DNA from: Misgurnus anguillicaudatus
Lineage: Eukaryota; Chordata; Actinopteri; Cypriniformes; Cobitidae
Length of the DNA stretch: 64,000 bases
Assembly (NCBI RefSeq): GCF_027580225.2
Contig: NC_073346.2
Location: forward strand, 12,922,001-12,986,000
Direction of reading: 5' to 3'
The notes under the pieces were generated by a model, which was not told where the DNA came from, did no database searches, and was given only the letters and a program-made list of their open reading frames with translations. The translations under genes were made by a program, and so were the position numbers. Shown piece after piece: positions 23,938-39,016 of the stretch; within the stretch, counting starts at the first letter, position 1, and the number at the start of each line of letters is the position of its first letter.

Positions 23938-26011
23938 TGTGACCCTGTCTGTGAAATCCAGGATGAAGTCTTCTAATGTAGTTATTAGATGTGGAGGATC
24001 AAATTTTGACATGATCTTACTCAGTCAATATTAAAGATATTAAGGTTATATTGCTTTTTACATTATGTAGGATGATTTTATGTAGAAAACGGTAAATTAC
24101 AAAATGACTTTTGCTGGGTTTCATAAACGGAGTCACTATTGTCTATGTAATTTTGTTGCACTTGAATGCAAATTTAATTGTTGGAGCTTAAAGATGGTGT
24201 GTAAATTTGTGCGACTTGCAACCAACATCACATATGGTAGCCGCCACAAAACAAACGTCAAGTATGTCATTGTCTGAGACAATGTATGGATGAAACGCGC
24301 TCTGTTTGTCCATTTAGGGCTACTGTAGAAACATGACGGTGACTTCCCTACTCATTCTAAGATAATAAAAACAATACAGTTCATCATGTAATGTCTTTAT
24401 ACACCACTGATAATATAGTTATGCATTTATATTGCATTTCTGTCAAGAAATCCTTCTAAAAGTTACACAATGCACCTTTAAACCAAATTCAGTGTAAACG
24501 TCTACACTGACTGCCTTTGTCTTGACGTTGCCCACATACAAGACCATGTGTTTATTAAATGCAAAGAATATTGCTTAAATACTGGCTGTTGTAAATCTGA
24601 AATACTGCAATTGAGACATCTTTTTAATTCCGGTAGTATACACTTTTTTTCCATTCATGTTTCCATGACTTTAACCCACATTCCATCACACCCTTTTACA
24701 GAGGGACGGCTTGTCTGGCCTTTCTGCTCTCCCTCTCTTTCTGTTTCCTCCACATCCCCTCCCCTCATTGTCCTCCTCCGCTGCCGAAACGTGCCGAATC
24801 CGCACTCGCTTACTTATATCCGAATGTGAGGTACGGTATCATCACAGGAGTTATTGGAGAAATTTTCGATAATTAGTATGAGAAGGATAATGTTACCTCT
24901 GGTTTTGTGGAGCTATTTTTATAGGTTTTAACCCTGGTTTTATCTGCTCGTAGCTCTACCAGCCGTAAGAGTCGTTATCGGAGGCTTTCTTCCGCTTTTA
25001 GATGCCTGTGCCAGAACTGCTTTCAGCTGTGAGGAGATATTGTGCACCCTTCTTATCATGAGACCGAGTCGAGAACGCTGGTGTATACTGAGATGTAGAG
25101 TGCATGAGCAAATAGATCCTTTATTTTTTTGGTCATATGGACTCACACACATTAGACATATTTGTGTTGTCTTGGATGTACGATGTCGGTAGCCCTTTAG
25201 TCAGAAAAATGTATTCAGCTCAATTCAACGAGCACAGCGGTATCAAAGATTGTGGGTTTGATTCATAGGAACTGCATGCAACAAATATTTCACAAAAATG
25301 GCGTTCCAAATCAGGATGCTAGGAAACATTGCACTTTTTTGCCACTTAAGGAATAATTGACGATGGGCCATTGAATTATAAGAAAACCGCGGGTGTGCAT
25401 TATTTTCAAATAATTAAAAGGACCGGAGTCAATTATTCCTCTTATATCACGGTTACCACAAACTTTGATCTGGTGCCTATTTTTAAGGCATTTGACAAGT
25501 AAGGTGTGCGGTTATCAGAAATTAATGCATACCCACGGAACATTTCTCAGCCAATCAGAATACAGCATTCAACAGACCTGTGGTATAAATAAAAATATTT
25601 GGGGGGGATAGAATATTATTGGAGAAATGTTTGATACATGTAAAGTTGATTTTGAAAACGGTAATTTGATATATTAAAAATAGGCAGCTGCCATGATAAT
25701 AAACATGTTATACATAAATGAAAAAGTGATGTTTTCTTACATTGACATGAAAAATGTATAGCTATTCAAATACAAAAAACATTTATTAACATCCCAGATG
25801 ACTCTGCTTACATGCCTCAAAGTAATGTTAAAAAAGCTTTTACTTTATCTAACTGCATCACTCAATAGCATGCACTACCATTACACAAAGATAGTGGTAG
25901 AAAAAATTTGTCAAAATATGTACCCCAGCTGTCATGTTTTGAAACTAAAGAGTTTATATAAGTATCTTAATACATATTGATACCAAATATATACATTACT
26001 GTACCTAATGC
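23938..26011. other. Repeat fragments, no gene seen
   Basis: 23938-24480 looks like a dispersed repeat (starts TGTGACCCTGTCTGTGAAATCC, ends in ACACAATGCACCTTTAAA). 25340-25570 contains GGAATAATTGAC and its inverse TCAATTATTCC around a DNA repeat. The rest shows nothing. Confidence 0.4.
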
Positions 26012-26204
26012 GCTGAAAAATAAATGATTTATTCAGTTTATTTTTAAAGGTAAGTGGTTGCAATCAATTTATTTAAGCTACATTTAAACAGAAGTTTTTT
26101 GTTTTGTTTTTCAAAATTTTTTGTTTAAATGTAGCTTAAATAAATTGATTGCGACCACTTACTTTAAAAAAATTAGTAAATTGAATGAATAATTTATTCA
26201 GTGT
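26012..26204. mobile_element. Small palindromic MITE
   Basis: Arms 26050-26090 and 26120-26162 are inverted copies (one mismatch) with AGTGGTTGCAATCAATTTAT at the outer part; ends GCGCTGAAAAATAAATG / TTTATTCAGTG. The loop is ~30 bp of T-rich DNA. Confidence 0.75.
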
Positions 26205-26427
26205 GGAACATAGGACCTTTTTAAACGGTACAACATACAGTAAAACATATTTTGACCATTTTTTAACAGTGTGGGATGATATTACCATGTTACTTCAAAA
26301 TATGCCACGGTACTCAATATTACCATTTTCATGTCCCATGGTATTTGCACGATGGTCCAAATTAGCTTAAAAAAATTCACATTACTACCAAAAAAACATG
26401 CAACCATAAAGATTTCAATTTTTGCTA

Positions 26428-26931
26428 CCCAGTCTCAAGAGGTTTCGTGATATATTCATGTAGATTTTTGATTGTTTTTTGTGATATCATCACGAATCCC
26501 CGCATTTTTTCGTGATTGTATAACAAATTCCTGTTTTCGTGTGATTATCACGTATTGGTTACTCAACTGCTTTTTCCTATTTACAAACCATTGTCGCTTC
26601 GGTTTAGGGTTAGATTTGGGGTTTGCATTAGAATGTCACTTTATGTATTGGTTTATACAATTTTTTCTGATTTATTTTTTTTATATGTCGCCTGGCGTTA
26701 GGGTTAGAGTTGGGTTTGGGTAGGGATGTCATTCTATGTAAATCTAACCTTAAACCGAAGCGACAATGGTTTAAAAATAGGACAAAACAGTTGAGTAACC
26801 AATACGTGATAATCACACGAAAACAGGAATTTGTTATATGATCATGAAAAAACGCGGAAATTCGTGATAATATCACGAAAAAAAGAATAAACAAGTTACG
26901 TGACTATATAACGAAATTTCGTGACACTGGG
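26428..26931. mobile_element. Foldback element with TTAGGGTTAG core (copy 2)
   Basis: Same family as 11036-11541: CCCAGTCTCAAGAGGTTTCG pairs with CGAAATTTCGTGACACTGGG, and AATTCCTGTTTTCGTGTGAT pairs with its complement near 26815. The arms approach each other around ACCGAAGCGACAATGG. Confidence 0.85.
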
Positions 26932-27344
26932 CTGGATTTTATTTTCACATTGATTTTTTGTTTTGAAGACACGCATACAACCTGCATGTTGATGTGTTGA
27001 TCCTAACAAAGATCTTATTCATTGTTGGCTAACAATAAAACGCATTGCAGGTTAGTTTAAGTGAGTTTTGGTTAAATATAAACTTCATCTAGTAGCCTTC
27101 ATTGCATTCATCGCATGATTGAACTCTCAGAAGGATTCATACAATGAATCGATTAAAACCAGGGCTATATTTTGAACAATATTTTTTATTGTTTTATAAT
27201 TTGGTGCTTAACAAAAAATCCTTTAGCAAAATGCTATGCTTGAAAAGTGTAATTGTGATCTCTTTAATGCATTTGTACATTTTTGTTACATTTAAAATCC
27301 TTTTGGGTCACTCTGTAAAAAGCCTTCTTATATTCTTCATTCTT

Positions 27345-27595
27345 TATATGAGATCCTGGACCACAAAACCCATAATAAGGGTCAATTTGAGATTTATCTA
27401 TATAAACAAGCTTTCCATTGATGTATGGTTTGTTAGGTTCGGAAATCTAAGGTTGCAAAAATACAAAATATTAAGAAAATCGCCTTTAAAGTTGTACAAA
27501 TAAAGTCCTTAGCAGCTGCAACCACTCACAAAAATATATTTACGGTAGGAAATTTACAAAATATATTCAAGGAACGTGATCTTTAGGACCTATTT
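27345..27595 (-). repeat. Dispersed repeat GTGACCCTGGACCAC family (reverse copy)
   Basis: Inner blocks AAGCTTTCCATTGATGTATGG, TTTGTTAGG and ATCGCCTTTAAAGTTGTACA are the reverse complement of blocks at 15540-15670; a GAGATCCTGGACCACAAAACC block begins it. The 119-residue + frame here is a translation of the repeat. Confidence 0.7.
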
Positions 27596-27599
27596 AAAG

Positions 27600-30320
27600 G
27601 ATACCATCCCAGTTACAGCTTTTGAAAACCTTTTTTTAGAAGATAGCTAATGATTCACACATTATATAGTTTAGGACAAATACACTAGGTACATAGTTGT
27701 ACTCCTATCATATATCACAGATTTGACTAGTCAGTATGATAATGACATCCATTTTTAATGAAATATATGAGTGGTACACTATCCAGAATCCTTCCCCATA
27801 TTTCTCAATGCTTTGTACTTCAGAGTCATCACTTCTGTGTTCAGTAGAGTGGAAGAATTTGGCGTGAACCGTAGACTCATGTGAACTCGTGTCTCTCCCT
27901 CCCCTCTCTTCATCTCTCTCCTCCTCCATCCACTCCTTGGACTTTTATTTTTTCAGCTTTACAAAACTTACTAAACCTTCAGCAGCTATAAATCCACGAT
28001 ACAACTGCCTAAGATTATCTTTCTAGCAGCTATATTTATAGATAAAAACGTATTGACATTTATTGGACACCTTTTGTTGTTCACTTACTAAGAAATGAAT
28101 TGGTAGTTTTATCGTCATGGAAACATTAGTATTTTTCTTTTAAAAGGTGATATGTTTTTATGTCTGAACCACCAGCATCTAACAGGGTTAAACAGTTTTC
28201 CTGTCAATGTTGATGCATAGAAATTGCATTGCCAGTGTAGAAGAGGATTAGTTACATGGCATTAGTGTGCTGTGTGTGTCAACACCAGGATTATGACATG
28301 AGGATAATTGGCATTTTTCATGGAATGACAACCTGTGATGTCACGAATGACATTGTGACCACTTCAGTCTATCTAACATTTAAACGTATAGTGTTGAAGC
28401 ATATTTTAATGTTGATAACCTACCAAAGTCTTCCTGTGTGTTTGAACGTGTGAAGTGCGGATCGGAAAAGATTTTAAAACCGGTAGCTGTGAAACCTCGA
28501 TTGGCGTGACTCTATAATCCTGAGAAGAGCTCTTAATATGTGTGCTTTAATAGAAGTCAAGACCTGAATAATCTCTGCTCTGAAGTCAGCACTGTCTTCC
28601 TTGACTCGTCATTGACTTTTTATTACAATACAATCGCATATTTGTCCAGCACACAACTAAACTTCACAGTTTTCACACTGTACGCATTGACATATCAAAG
28701 GTTTGTAGCATTAGTTTGCAGTGTCTGTTTTCTACAGGATGACACTGGTTGTGCCCATGGCAGTCTTAAATGGATTTCACACCTATACCTCCGCAGTAGG
28801 GGATTTTCTGCTGCTGGGTCCAAACTTAGCCTCAATCCGTCAGCAATTTTACAGTTTGTGGATAACAGATGCTTCCTTTATATGAATTTAAACTGCAGAG
28901 ACTGAAGAAAATATGGATATTGGATTTTTTGAGAGTCTTAAAACACTCCACAGTGTTAGAAAACATGTACGAAAGTTGTCATCAGGAAGATACTCTTTAA
29001 AAAGTACACCTTTGTATCTAAATGATGCATATTTCTACCTTAAATTGATACCTAAACTGTATATCTGTACCTAAATGGTACATATAGGACATTTTTAAAG
29101 GATTCTGTCCCAAGGAAAAAATACTGTAGTGCACTTTACAGTATTTGCTACATGTTACTACATCAGTGTTTATACATTTCAGTATAGTATACATTGACAT
29201 ACAAGAGTGTCCGACAATTTACTCAGATACTAGGTACTTAAATATATACATTAAATATATGAAAGTATACTGCATTTGTAAATAACTGCAGAATTATTTT
29301 TTCCTTAACATAATTTCCAGCACACCTCAAATAATGACAGTTTTGATTTATCTTTGTTGTTTCTTGTTTCATTTCAAGCTGTTCAGCTCTTCTCACTTTC
29401 ACTTTTGTGTCCACACTACACTACTACATTGTTTATTAAACCTTTTTATAGCAACATTGTTTGTGGTTGATATAACACTGACAAATGGTGCAAACAAATT
29501 GTAAAAAACACAAGCATACTTGTTTTAGTCATTTTTATGCATTAATAATTATATTAACCCTTTAAATGGTGCAGCCCTTTTTGAGTGGGGGTTGAGGGTG
29601 GAAAAGGTGATTTACACCTTCAAATTAATTTTTTTAACTAATTTTTGTCTTGTTTTAAAGAACACACTTTAACGTGTTTTACGGAAGTGTCTGGAGATGA
29701 AAATATATATTTTTTATAGCAGTTTACATTTATTTGTAATGCAAAATAGTATTATTTTTAATACATAAAATTATCAAAAAACTGAGGTTTGTGTTGGTTT
29801 GCTGTGAGGTTTGCTGCATACTCTTGTCACAAATGAATAAATTACAATTATTATTATTACTGCTAAAAGGTTTTGAAATAGAAAAACTACATTCCTAAAC
29901 CTTTCCAACAATATACAGTAGTTTGTCGTGATAGATTAACATTTACATGAAAAATATTGAAGAAAACGTGGGTGTGTCCCACTCACAGGACAGCACCAGT
30001 TAACGGGTTAAATAGTTTCTGCTTTTTTGTGTGTCCATACTATATTTTGTAATGTTTTGTTAGTTTTAATAAATACTTTAATGGATTTTATAGTTTAAAA
30101 TGATAGACATTTGCAAGAACTTTAATGTAATCTTCATATAACCAAATCATATGAAATCTGTATTTTCCAGTGTATTTAAAATAAATAAAAAAACATAAAA
30201 ATAATTTTAATACCCAATATAATGATATTTTCCTGATGCAGAACCCAATATGGACACTTGCTTTAGAAGAGGAACTGATAACAGCCATTTTGTTTTTCTT
30301 TCATCATTTCACACACTATG
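27600..30320. other. Intron-like or intergenic DNA, no gene seen
   Basis: 28940-29110 has degenerate GGTACA/TGTACC repeat pieces. The 121-residue + frame at 28540-28905 has no recognised domain; its flanks do not offer convincing splice sites. The remainder is AT-rich and unremarkable. Confidence 0.4.
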
Positions 30321-30526
30321 GGGCGATTTCCCGGACTAGGCCTTAGTTATTTTAGGACATTATGTAGTTTTACAAACAAACCTTACAAAATACAATACTG
30401 GTGTGCATCTTAAGACAAAACAATGGCACTGGTATATGTAAAAATATGGGGGCAAGCTGTTTTAAAATTAAAGCAGCTTAAACATGCATTTTAGTCTGGG
30501 ACTAAGCCCTGTCCGGGAAACCGCCC
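30321..30526. mobile_element. MITE with GGGCGGTTTCCCGGAC-type ends
   Basis: GGGCGATTTCCCGGACTAGG at the left and GTCCGGGAAACCGCCC at the right are inverted; the interior has TACAAACAAACCTTACAAAA. Copies at 5384-5566 and 52152-52379. Confidence 0.85.
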
Positions 30527-31761
30527 TACGCTTATGCATATATACGCACAATTTATAAATTCAGCTTTTTAGTGTCCTTTCTCCGAGGCAGACTTCACTT
30601 AAGCCCTGCCGGAGTGAAACTTAACAGCAGATATGAAATGAAAAATAATCCCTTGAGCGGATGAAGATGAAAAAGAGTCTGATCTGTGTGTGTGTGGTGG
30701 TGGGGGGGCAGGTTTAAAACTGTAATCACTTCATTTTGTCACCGTTGTCTTTTTACATTTCACACCTTCTATACTGTCTCTTCATTTTTACATCCTCTGT
30801 GTTTCTCATGGCTCTTTTCCTTAGCAGAATACATCTCACCGCATTGATCTGATCACAGGGCGAACAAGAATATTCATCTCTTAAACATTATTACAGTCTG
30901 ACTGTATGCAGAGCACTAGATAATGATACATGTTGCCCCAGAAACTGCAGTGATGGTCGAGACCGTATGGCAAGCTATATTTTACACAGGCAGCATTTAT
31001 TTGATCCATGCCTCTGGGCTTTACAATAATACAGTAAAGTCTCATTTCTGCCTGCTCTAATTACCAATCCTAATTTTAAACGGTGCAGATCATTTGTGAG
31101 ACACAGGCGTTTCACTTATCTGTGAGAGCCGGATACATCAATTGAAAGGATCAGTGTTAATGTATTATTTGTGATAATCAATAAAAAATAGACTAAATCT
31201 CAATTTATTCATTCATTTGATTATTGTCAATATTATTTTATTTAAAGCGACTTTAACGTATACATGTTTTATCAGACAAAGACATCAAGGATAAATGTCT
31301 TTGTCCTTACGATAATTATGTTATAGTTATTTCCTAATCAACATAATTGTACTCATGAATAAATCACAAAAACAATATCTGCTGAAAAAATACAATATCC
31401 TGCAGTGAAAGTACTGAACTCTTACAGATTAAATCAGCATGCAGGAAGCCGGCAATTATCTGAAAGAGAAAAGGTTAATGTACTGTATACTTAACCGTCT
31501 ATCTGTCTGAAGCCTATACCAGAAATGATCTTTTAAAGACAGTAATGGGTTTCTGTGGAGTAATCGTGTGCTCATAGAGGAGAAACAGCTGGGTTAGACC
31601 ATCGAGCTGCTGCTGAGAGTCTGATGTGTTCAGCTCCACCGTGTCTCTGTTTCATGCTGTATGTGTGTTTTTGTGTGCGTGTATGTGTGTGTTTTGGCCA
31701 TTTTGCTCTTATCCATCAATCGATTTTAAAAAATTACAAAAATATCAACAGCGGGTCAGGT

Positions 31762-31890
31762 TTACATTTATACATTTGGCAGACACTTAAATCTAAAGTG
31801 ACTTGTAGTGCATTTTTATGTGCATTCACTGGGGATCGAACCCATGATATGTGCTCTTCCAGCTAAAGGTTATATGCTGTGTAAATGTCA
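31762..31890 (-). repeat. Degenerate tRNA-derived SINE fragment
   Basis: ATTTGGCAGACACTTAAATC then GGGGATCGAACCCATGAT; on the minus strand this reads GGTTCGATCCCC, a Pol III B box, with a GTAG-CTC-like A-box region eroded. A fragment of the same tail (CATTTGGCAGACACTTTTAT) is at 36727-36750. Confidence 0.6.
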
Positions 31891-32005
31891 AGGTTTATAA
31901 AAATATTTTATATATTTTTTAAAAATGATACAAATACATTTGACATTCATTATTATTTCTATAGGTTTTACTTTTATATTTTAGTATCTACTTTCTTGTC
32001 TATAC

Positions 32006-32295
32006 CAGTGGTTTTCAAACTGGGGGCCAGGGTCCCCAGGGGGGCCGCGAGATGGTGCCAGGGGGGCCCCAGTTTTATAAAATACATTCATTTATCATGA
32101 ATTCTGTGTAATTAAACCTAAAAAAATAATAACCCAACTAACCATCAGCCCTACTAGGTATAATTGTGTATGTTTTGTTTAATTAAAATATTACATTTTA
32201 AAACTGTTTTTGTCACAAATTTTCTTTCGGTGGGCCGCAAAAAAATGCACTGTACACAAGGGGGGCCGCACGCTGAAAAAGTTTGGGAACCACTG
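32006..32295. mobile_element. hAT MITE (CAGTGGTT ends, GGGGGCC body)
   Basis: Ends CAGTGGTTTTCAAACTGG / GTTTGGGAACCACTG, flanked by the perfect 8-bp duplication GTCTATAC (31998-32005, 32296-32303). Copies at 34028-34305 and 46395-46619 share ATTTATCATGAATTCTGTGT and the GGGGGGCCGCA segment. Confidence 0.92.
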
Positions 32296-32370
32296 GTCTA
32301 TACCGCTGGTCTTCAACAGGGGGTCTGTGGTGGTATTGCCGTGGGTCATCCCCTTTTTGACTGAATGCAA

Positions 32371-32371
32371 T

Positions 32372-32399
<28 letters not shown>
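32371..32399. repeat. (AT)n microsatellite
   Basis: TATAT run followed by CACACA at 32399-32405. Confidence 0.9.
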
Positions 32400-32406
<7 letters not shown>

Positions 32407-33515
32407 TCATGTATGTATTTAAGAAACATTTACATGTGTATATACATATTATTATATATTCTATATTATATATAAATAAAAAACGATTATTAGGTTAAAG
32501 ACCTCAGGTCTCTGTTTCTCAGATCTCTGTCTTTGCACCGTAAAATTATTTATCATTCATGATTATCTCCCATTTCCTTAGTTTTCAACTTAATATCAAT
32601 TCAAGTCAGTGTGTTGGGGAGAAATGTATAACAAACTGTAGATTTATTTTAAAAAGTACCACGATTATTTTTCTATTTATCTAGGTTTAAAAAAATCAGT
32701 GTGCAAGTGATGCTTTCATTGGGTGAAAACAGAACAATATTTCTCATGCAATCATAATAAGATGAATCATTGCAGTGTGCGATATCACATGGTCACAAAT
32801 CATCAGTGCTTTGCTCGATGAATGTGAATCTTTTTTTTCTGAGCTTTATGGTCTGACTTATTCAGTCCTCTGATGGCAGCAGTGAAGGGAGATTTATTCA
32901 TGGTCCAGTTTGTCAGCTTTTGTCCTTGGATCGTTTAGTCAATTAATAAACAATCAGGCCGAAACAGCAGCGAGCGGACAGCAGCAGAAGGCCTCCGTTC
33001 AATCAATGAGTGTAATCATATGACTTAAATCTGATATTGAGCGCGAGTGTGAGTCAGGTGATTAATGACACTGTTAACTGTGAAAAACCGCTCTGTCTGC
33101 TATAGTGAACCACCTGAAAACTAGAATACACTTTTATGTTTTCTTGATCTTCTCTGTCTCTCTTCTCTTATTTCTATATGCCAATCCAATGATTCAGTTT
33201 TTCAAATGTAGTGAACAAGTGCAGTTTTGTTCTAATTTTTGTCACTAAAGATCACTCATGGCTTTAATTTGGCTCTATAGTTCAAATTTAGTCTCATAAG
33301 AGATTCAGCAATATAAATGTAAGAGCTTTGACTTGAGGGTTTGTCTGTGGAGAATAAAAGTATAGGAAACAAAAAATACTAACGGTCCTACCATGAACTA
33401 TTTTAACCAAGAGCAATTTTTCAACTAATAGGCCTGATTTAACTTTTACTGTAATACATTTTACAGGAAATATAGTAAACGTGTGTGTGCATGTGTGTGT
33501 GTGTTGGTATATGTA
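32400..33515. other. No gene seen; one conserved-looking block
   Basis: 32860-33075 is unique, balanced in composition and free of simple repeats (for example TTGGATCGTTTAGTCAATTA, TCAGGTGATTAATGACAC) and is a candidate non-coding regulatory element. The rest is AT-rich with nothing recognised. Confidence 0.35.
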
Positions 33516-33841
33516 CACTGTAAAAAAATTCCGCAGAAATTGCAGCTGGATTGCCAGTAACCCACCGCAGATCTACATTTATGTTTTTTACTGGCAACAT
33601 TTTGTTCAAAGTCAAATGAACATTAAACATTTACAAGTCTTTATCTTTACAGAGTAAAACTAAAAAAACAGCATCAAGCAAAACATTCTGGGAAACAAAA
33701 TCTGGAGCATATTTGTTAATATTTAAATTTATTTAACTTTGAACAAACTCTTGCCAGTAAATAACATTAATTTAAATCTACGGTAAATTACCGGCAACCC
33801 AGCTGCAATAACATTGTAATTTTTACTGAATTTTTTTAGTG
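33516..33841. mobile_element. CACTG-ended foldback MITE (copy 1)
   Basis: CACTGTAAAAAAATTCCGCAG at the left and GAATTTTTTTAGTG at the right, TA on both sides. GCAGCTGGATTGCCAGTAA pairs with TACCGGCAACCCAGCTGCAA. Copies at 37345-37555 (partial) and 37620-38025. Confidence 0.8.
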
Positions 33842-34027
33842 TATAATGACAGGTAACAATGTAAACACTACCTGTGTCCTTGTACCCCGAATACATACAA
33901 AATTGTAATTTTTTATTTAAAAAAAAAATGCAGAAAGGAACCTTTCATTAAGGACCATTTAAATCCCACCAGAAACCGAAATTGTGTTTCAAATATTTAA
34001 TAACAGTTTTTATCACTTACTATGCTG

Positions 34028-34305
34028 CAGTGGTTCTCAAACATTTTGGCATCCCCCCACTTGTGTAGGGTGCATCATTTGTGCCCCCCCACCAAAAAAA
34101 AACATAAAATAATTGTTTTGAATGAAACAAAACATATTAAATTATGCAATGCAGTGCTATTGGTTGGTAGCTATATTTTTCAGAGGTTTGATTACACAGA
34201 ATGTATGATAAATTAATGTATTTTATAAAATTGACATAAAACTGAGCCCCCAAAACCATCTCGTGCCCCCCAAGGGTGGCCTGCCTCCCAGTTTGAAAAC
34301 CGCTG
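34028..34305. mobile_element. hAT MITE (CAGTGGTT ends), second copy
   Basis: CAGTGGTTCTCAAACATTTT at the left, AGTTTGAAAACCGCTG at the right; the flanking 8-mers CTATGCTG / CTATACTA match at six of eight, both differences G to A, fitting an aged duplication. Confidence 0.75.
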
Positions 34306-34490
34306 CTATACTATAAAGTATACAGATTATTGTTTTTATCATGTCTTTACATACATTTATATTTTGACTATTACTGTTTTATAATTCTCTGAAGTTAAAT
34401 CAAGAGGGCTAATATTTTTTTCTTAGATACTACAAAGAACTTTATATAATAATCTCTCTGCATTTTATATATTTTTGTTTTGTTTTGCAG

Positions 34491-34557
34491 CAGAAGCAGC
34501 AGTCAGACAGCTTCTTCGTGAATGACGCTGATGAAGGCAATGTGTGCATTATGATGT
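34491..34557 (+). ncRNA. Candidate second exon (67 bp) of the same transcript
   Basis: A long pyrimidine tract ending TTTTGCAG/CAG (a NAGNAG tandem acceptor) precedes 67 bp that are clearly less AT-rich than the flanks, and a strong donor TGT/GTAAGT follows. One frame is fully open and reads QKQQSDSFFVNDADEG then NVCIMM, which looks like real protein; it ends in phase 1. The frame continued from the ATG of the upstream exon stops here. No family recognised. Confidence 0.4.
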
Positions 34558-36981
<2,424 letters not shown>

Positions 36982-37072
36982 ATCAATGCAGTGCTGCGTA
37001 GAGGTCTTCTCGGGTCCAAAGAAATGTACAAAAAAGACTTGTGTGCAGTTTTCAGACCGACATGCTCCAGGT

Positions 37073-37262
37073 TAGGGCTGCATTACATCTAAACACAACT
37101 AATCGTTTGCAGAATAAAAGTATTTGTTTACATCATATATGAGTGTGTATTGTATTTATTTATTTATATATACATAATTATTATACACAATATACACACA
37201 CATATATTATGCAAACCAAAACTTTTATTTTGCAAACGATTAGTTGCCATTAGTTGTTATGG
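37073..37262. mobile_element. Foldback MITE (AACGATTAGTTG type)
   Basis: TAGGGCTGCATTACATC with AACTAATCGTTTGCAGAATA at the left pairs with TTTTGCAAACGATTAGTTG at the right. The right half of the same family appears at 53480-53552. Ends not precisely defined. Confidence 0.6.
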
Positions 37263-37344
37263 AGTTAGACAGAATGAAACCCCGATGGCATCACATGCAA
37301 TTTGGCCCACTTCTCCATTTATTTGACTTTATCTGACGACGACA

Positions 37345-37555
37345 CCAACACTGTACATTTTTTTGTAGAAATTACAGTATTACTGGGTATTACGGGCAAC
37401 TAGCTGCCAGTAATTTACTGTAGATTTTACATTTATGTTATTTACTGGCAACTGTTTGTTCAAAGTTAAATGGACATGAAACATTTTCAGTGTTTATCTT
37501 CTACAGTTAGTTACTGGCAACCAGCTGCATAATTACAGCAATTTTTTTACAGTAA
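37345..37555. repeat. Partial CACTG-ended MITE
   Basis: GTAGAAATTACAGTATTACT, ACTGGCAACTGTTTGTTCAA and a terminal AATTTTTTTACAGT show that it is a shortened copy of the family next to it. Confidence 0.7.
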
Positions 37556-37619
37556 AGCTAATCACTAATATATGCATTTAAAATTGATTGACAGGTGTGT
37601 ATCAGTGAAAATTAACCTA

Positions 37620-38025
37620 CACTGTAAAAAAATTCCGTAGAAATTACAATGTTATTGCAGCTGGGTTGCCGGTAATTTACCGTAGATTTACATTTATGTT
37701 ATTTACTGGCAAGAGTTTGTTCAAAGTTAAATAATTTTAAATATTAGCAAGTCTTTATCTTTACAGAATAATAACAGCCTCATGCAAAGCATTCTGGGAA
37801 CCAGAAATCATCATCAACCTTTTTCTGTTTTTTGCTTCAGATTTTGTTTTCCAGAATGTTTTTCTTGATGTTGTTTTTTTAGGTTTGCTCTGTAAAGACA
37901 AAGACTTGTAAATGTTTAGTGTTCATTTGGCTTTGAACAAATGCTGCTAGTAAAAAACATAAATTTAAATCTACGGTAAGTTACCGGCAACTCAGCTGCA
38001 ATTTCTACGAAATTTTTTTACAGTG
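37620..38025. mobile_element. CACTG-ended foldback MITE (copy 2)
   Basis: CACTGTAAAAAAATTCCGTAG / ATTTTTTTACAGTG with TA flanks. The arms pair over ~170 bp (GCTGGGTTGCCGGTAATTTA with TTACCGGCAACTCAGC). AGACAAAGACTTGTAAATG and its complement lie inside. Confidence 0.88.
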
Positions 38026-39016
38026 TACCGCCAGCCACATGATGCCGCAAGTGCTCTTGGCAAACAGAGAGGGGGTTGGAAATTTGGACATGGACGCACA
38101 CACGCGTGATAGTACGGGTCGTCTCAGGTCCGTTTTGCAAAAACACACGTGAAACTTTTAGACCCGAACCTGCTCGGGTCTCAGGTTGGACCTCAGGATT
38201 TCGTATCTAGTGGACCGGTGAAGACCTCTAGTGCCTCTCTCTCTCTCTCTCTCTCACATAAATATTTTCAGACAGGTCCAGATGAGCCTGCTTTATGAAA
38301 ATTATTTAAAAACTATGTCATTTAGGCTGTTAAAGGTATTATTTACATAATAGGCAGATGATGGTGAAGTGACAAGATAGTATGTCCACTACTGCCTTTA
38401 AATTAAACAGAAATCGAGCAAACACCGCATTAAGCAATGCTACTTACGCACAGAAGGATATAGTGGGTGATACAGACAGCCATTTTGTCTCCACGGACTG
38501 TTCCTGACTTTCCTAACTACAGCAGGGAACACTGAAATGGAGAAACAGCCATACGGCGTAAAATAGCATTGGTTCAAAATGAATCTTCCTCCATTACTGA
38601 TTTAATATTTTCATAATAGATAATAAAGGTACATTATTTTATTTTCACACACACTTTATTCCTGCATGCCAAGCATTTACTTTACAGTTTGGAGATCACC
38701 CAGACATCAGAGATGACAGTTTGTGGTTTGTCCAGCCGCAGTGGAGCTGTTTAATGCATGCGGCAAGATTCGGACCAGTGGCTTGTCACTAGACTTTGCG
38801 GCGAGTATTTATAATAAGCAAACTGCCTTGTGGCCAGATTTAACACAGATCTGATGTGGGCTTTGTAACTTGTAAGTTTAGCTAAAATTAATCTCTGTCT
38901 TTTTATTCATTTAAAATGTTTTTTTTTTTTTGATTGATTGGATTGAAGACCACAGACAGCTTTGATTTCCAGTTTAAACCTAAAACACTCGATGCATGCT
39001 AGTGAGTCACAGACCT
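38026..39016. other. No gene seen
   Basis: A short CT run (38236-38255) and unique AT-rich DNA; no exon signals. Confidence 0.4.

Noticed and set aside
28540..28905. 121-residue + frame
   Set aside because: Cys- and Leu-rich chance frame without flanking splice signals.
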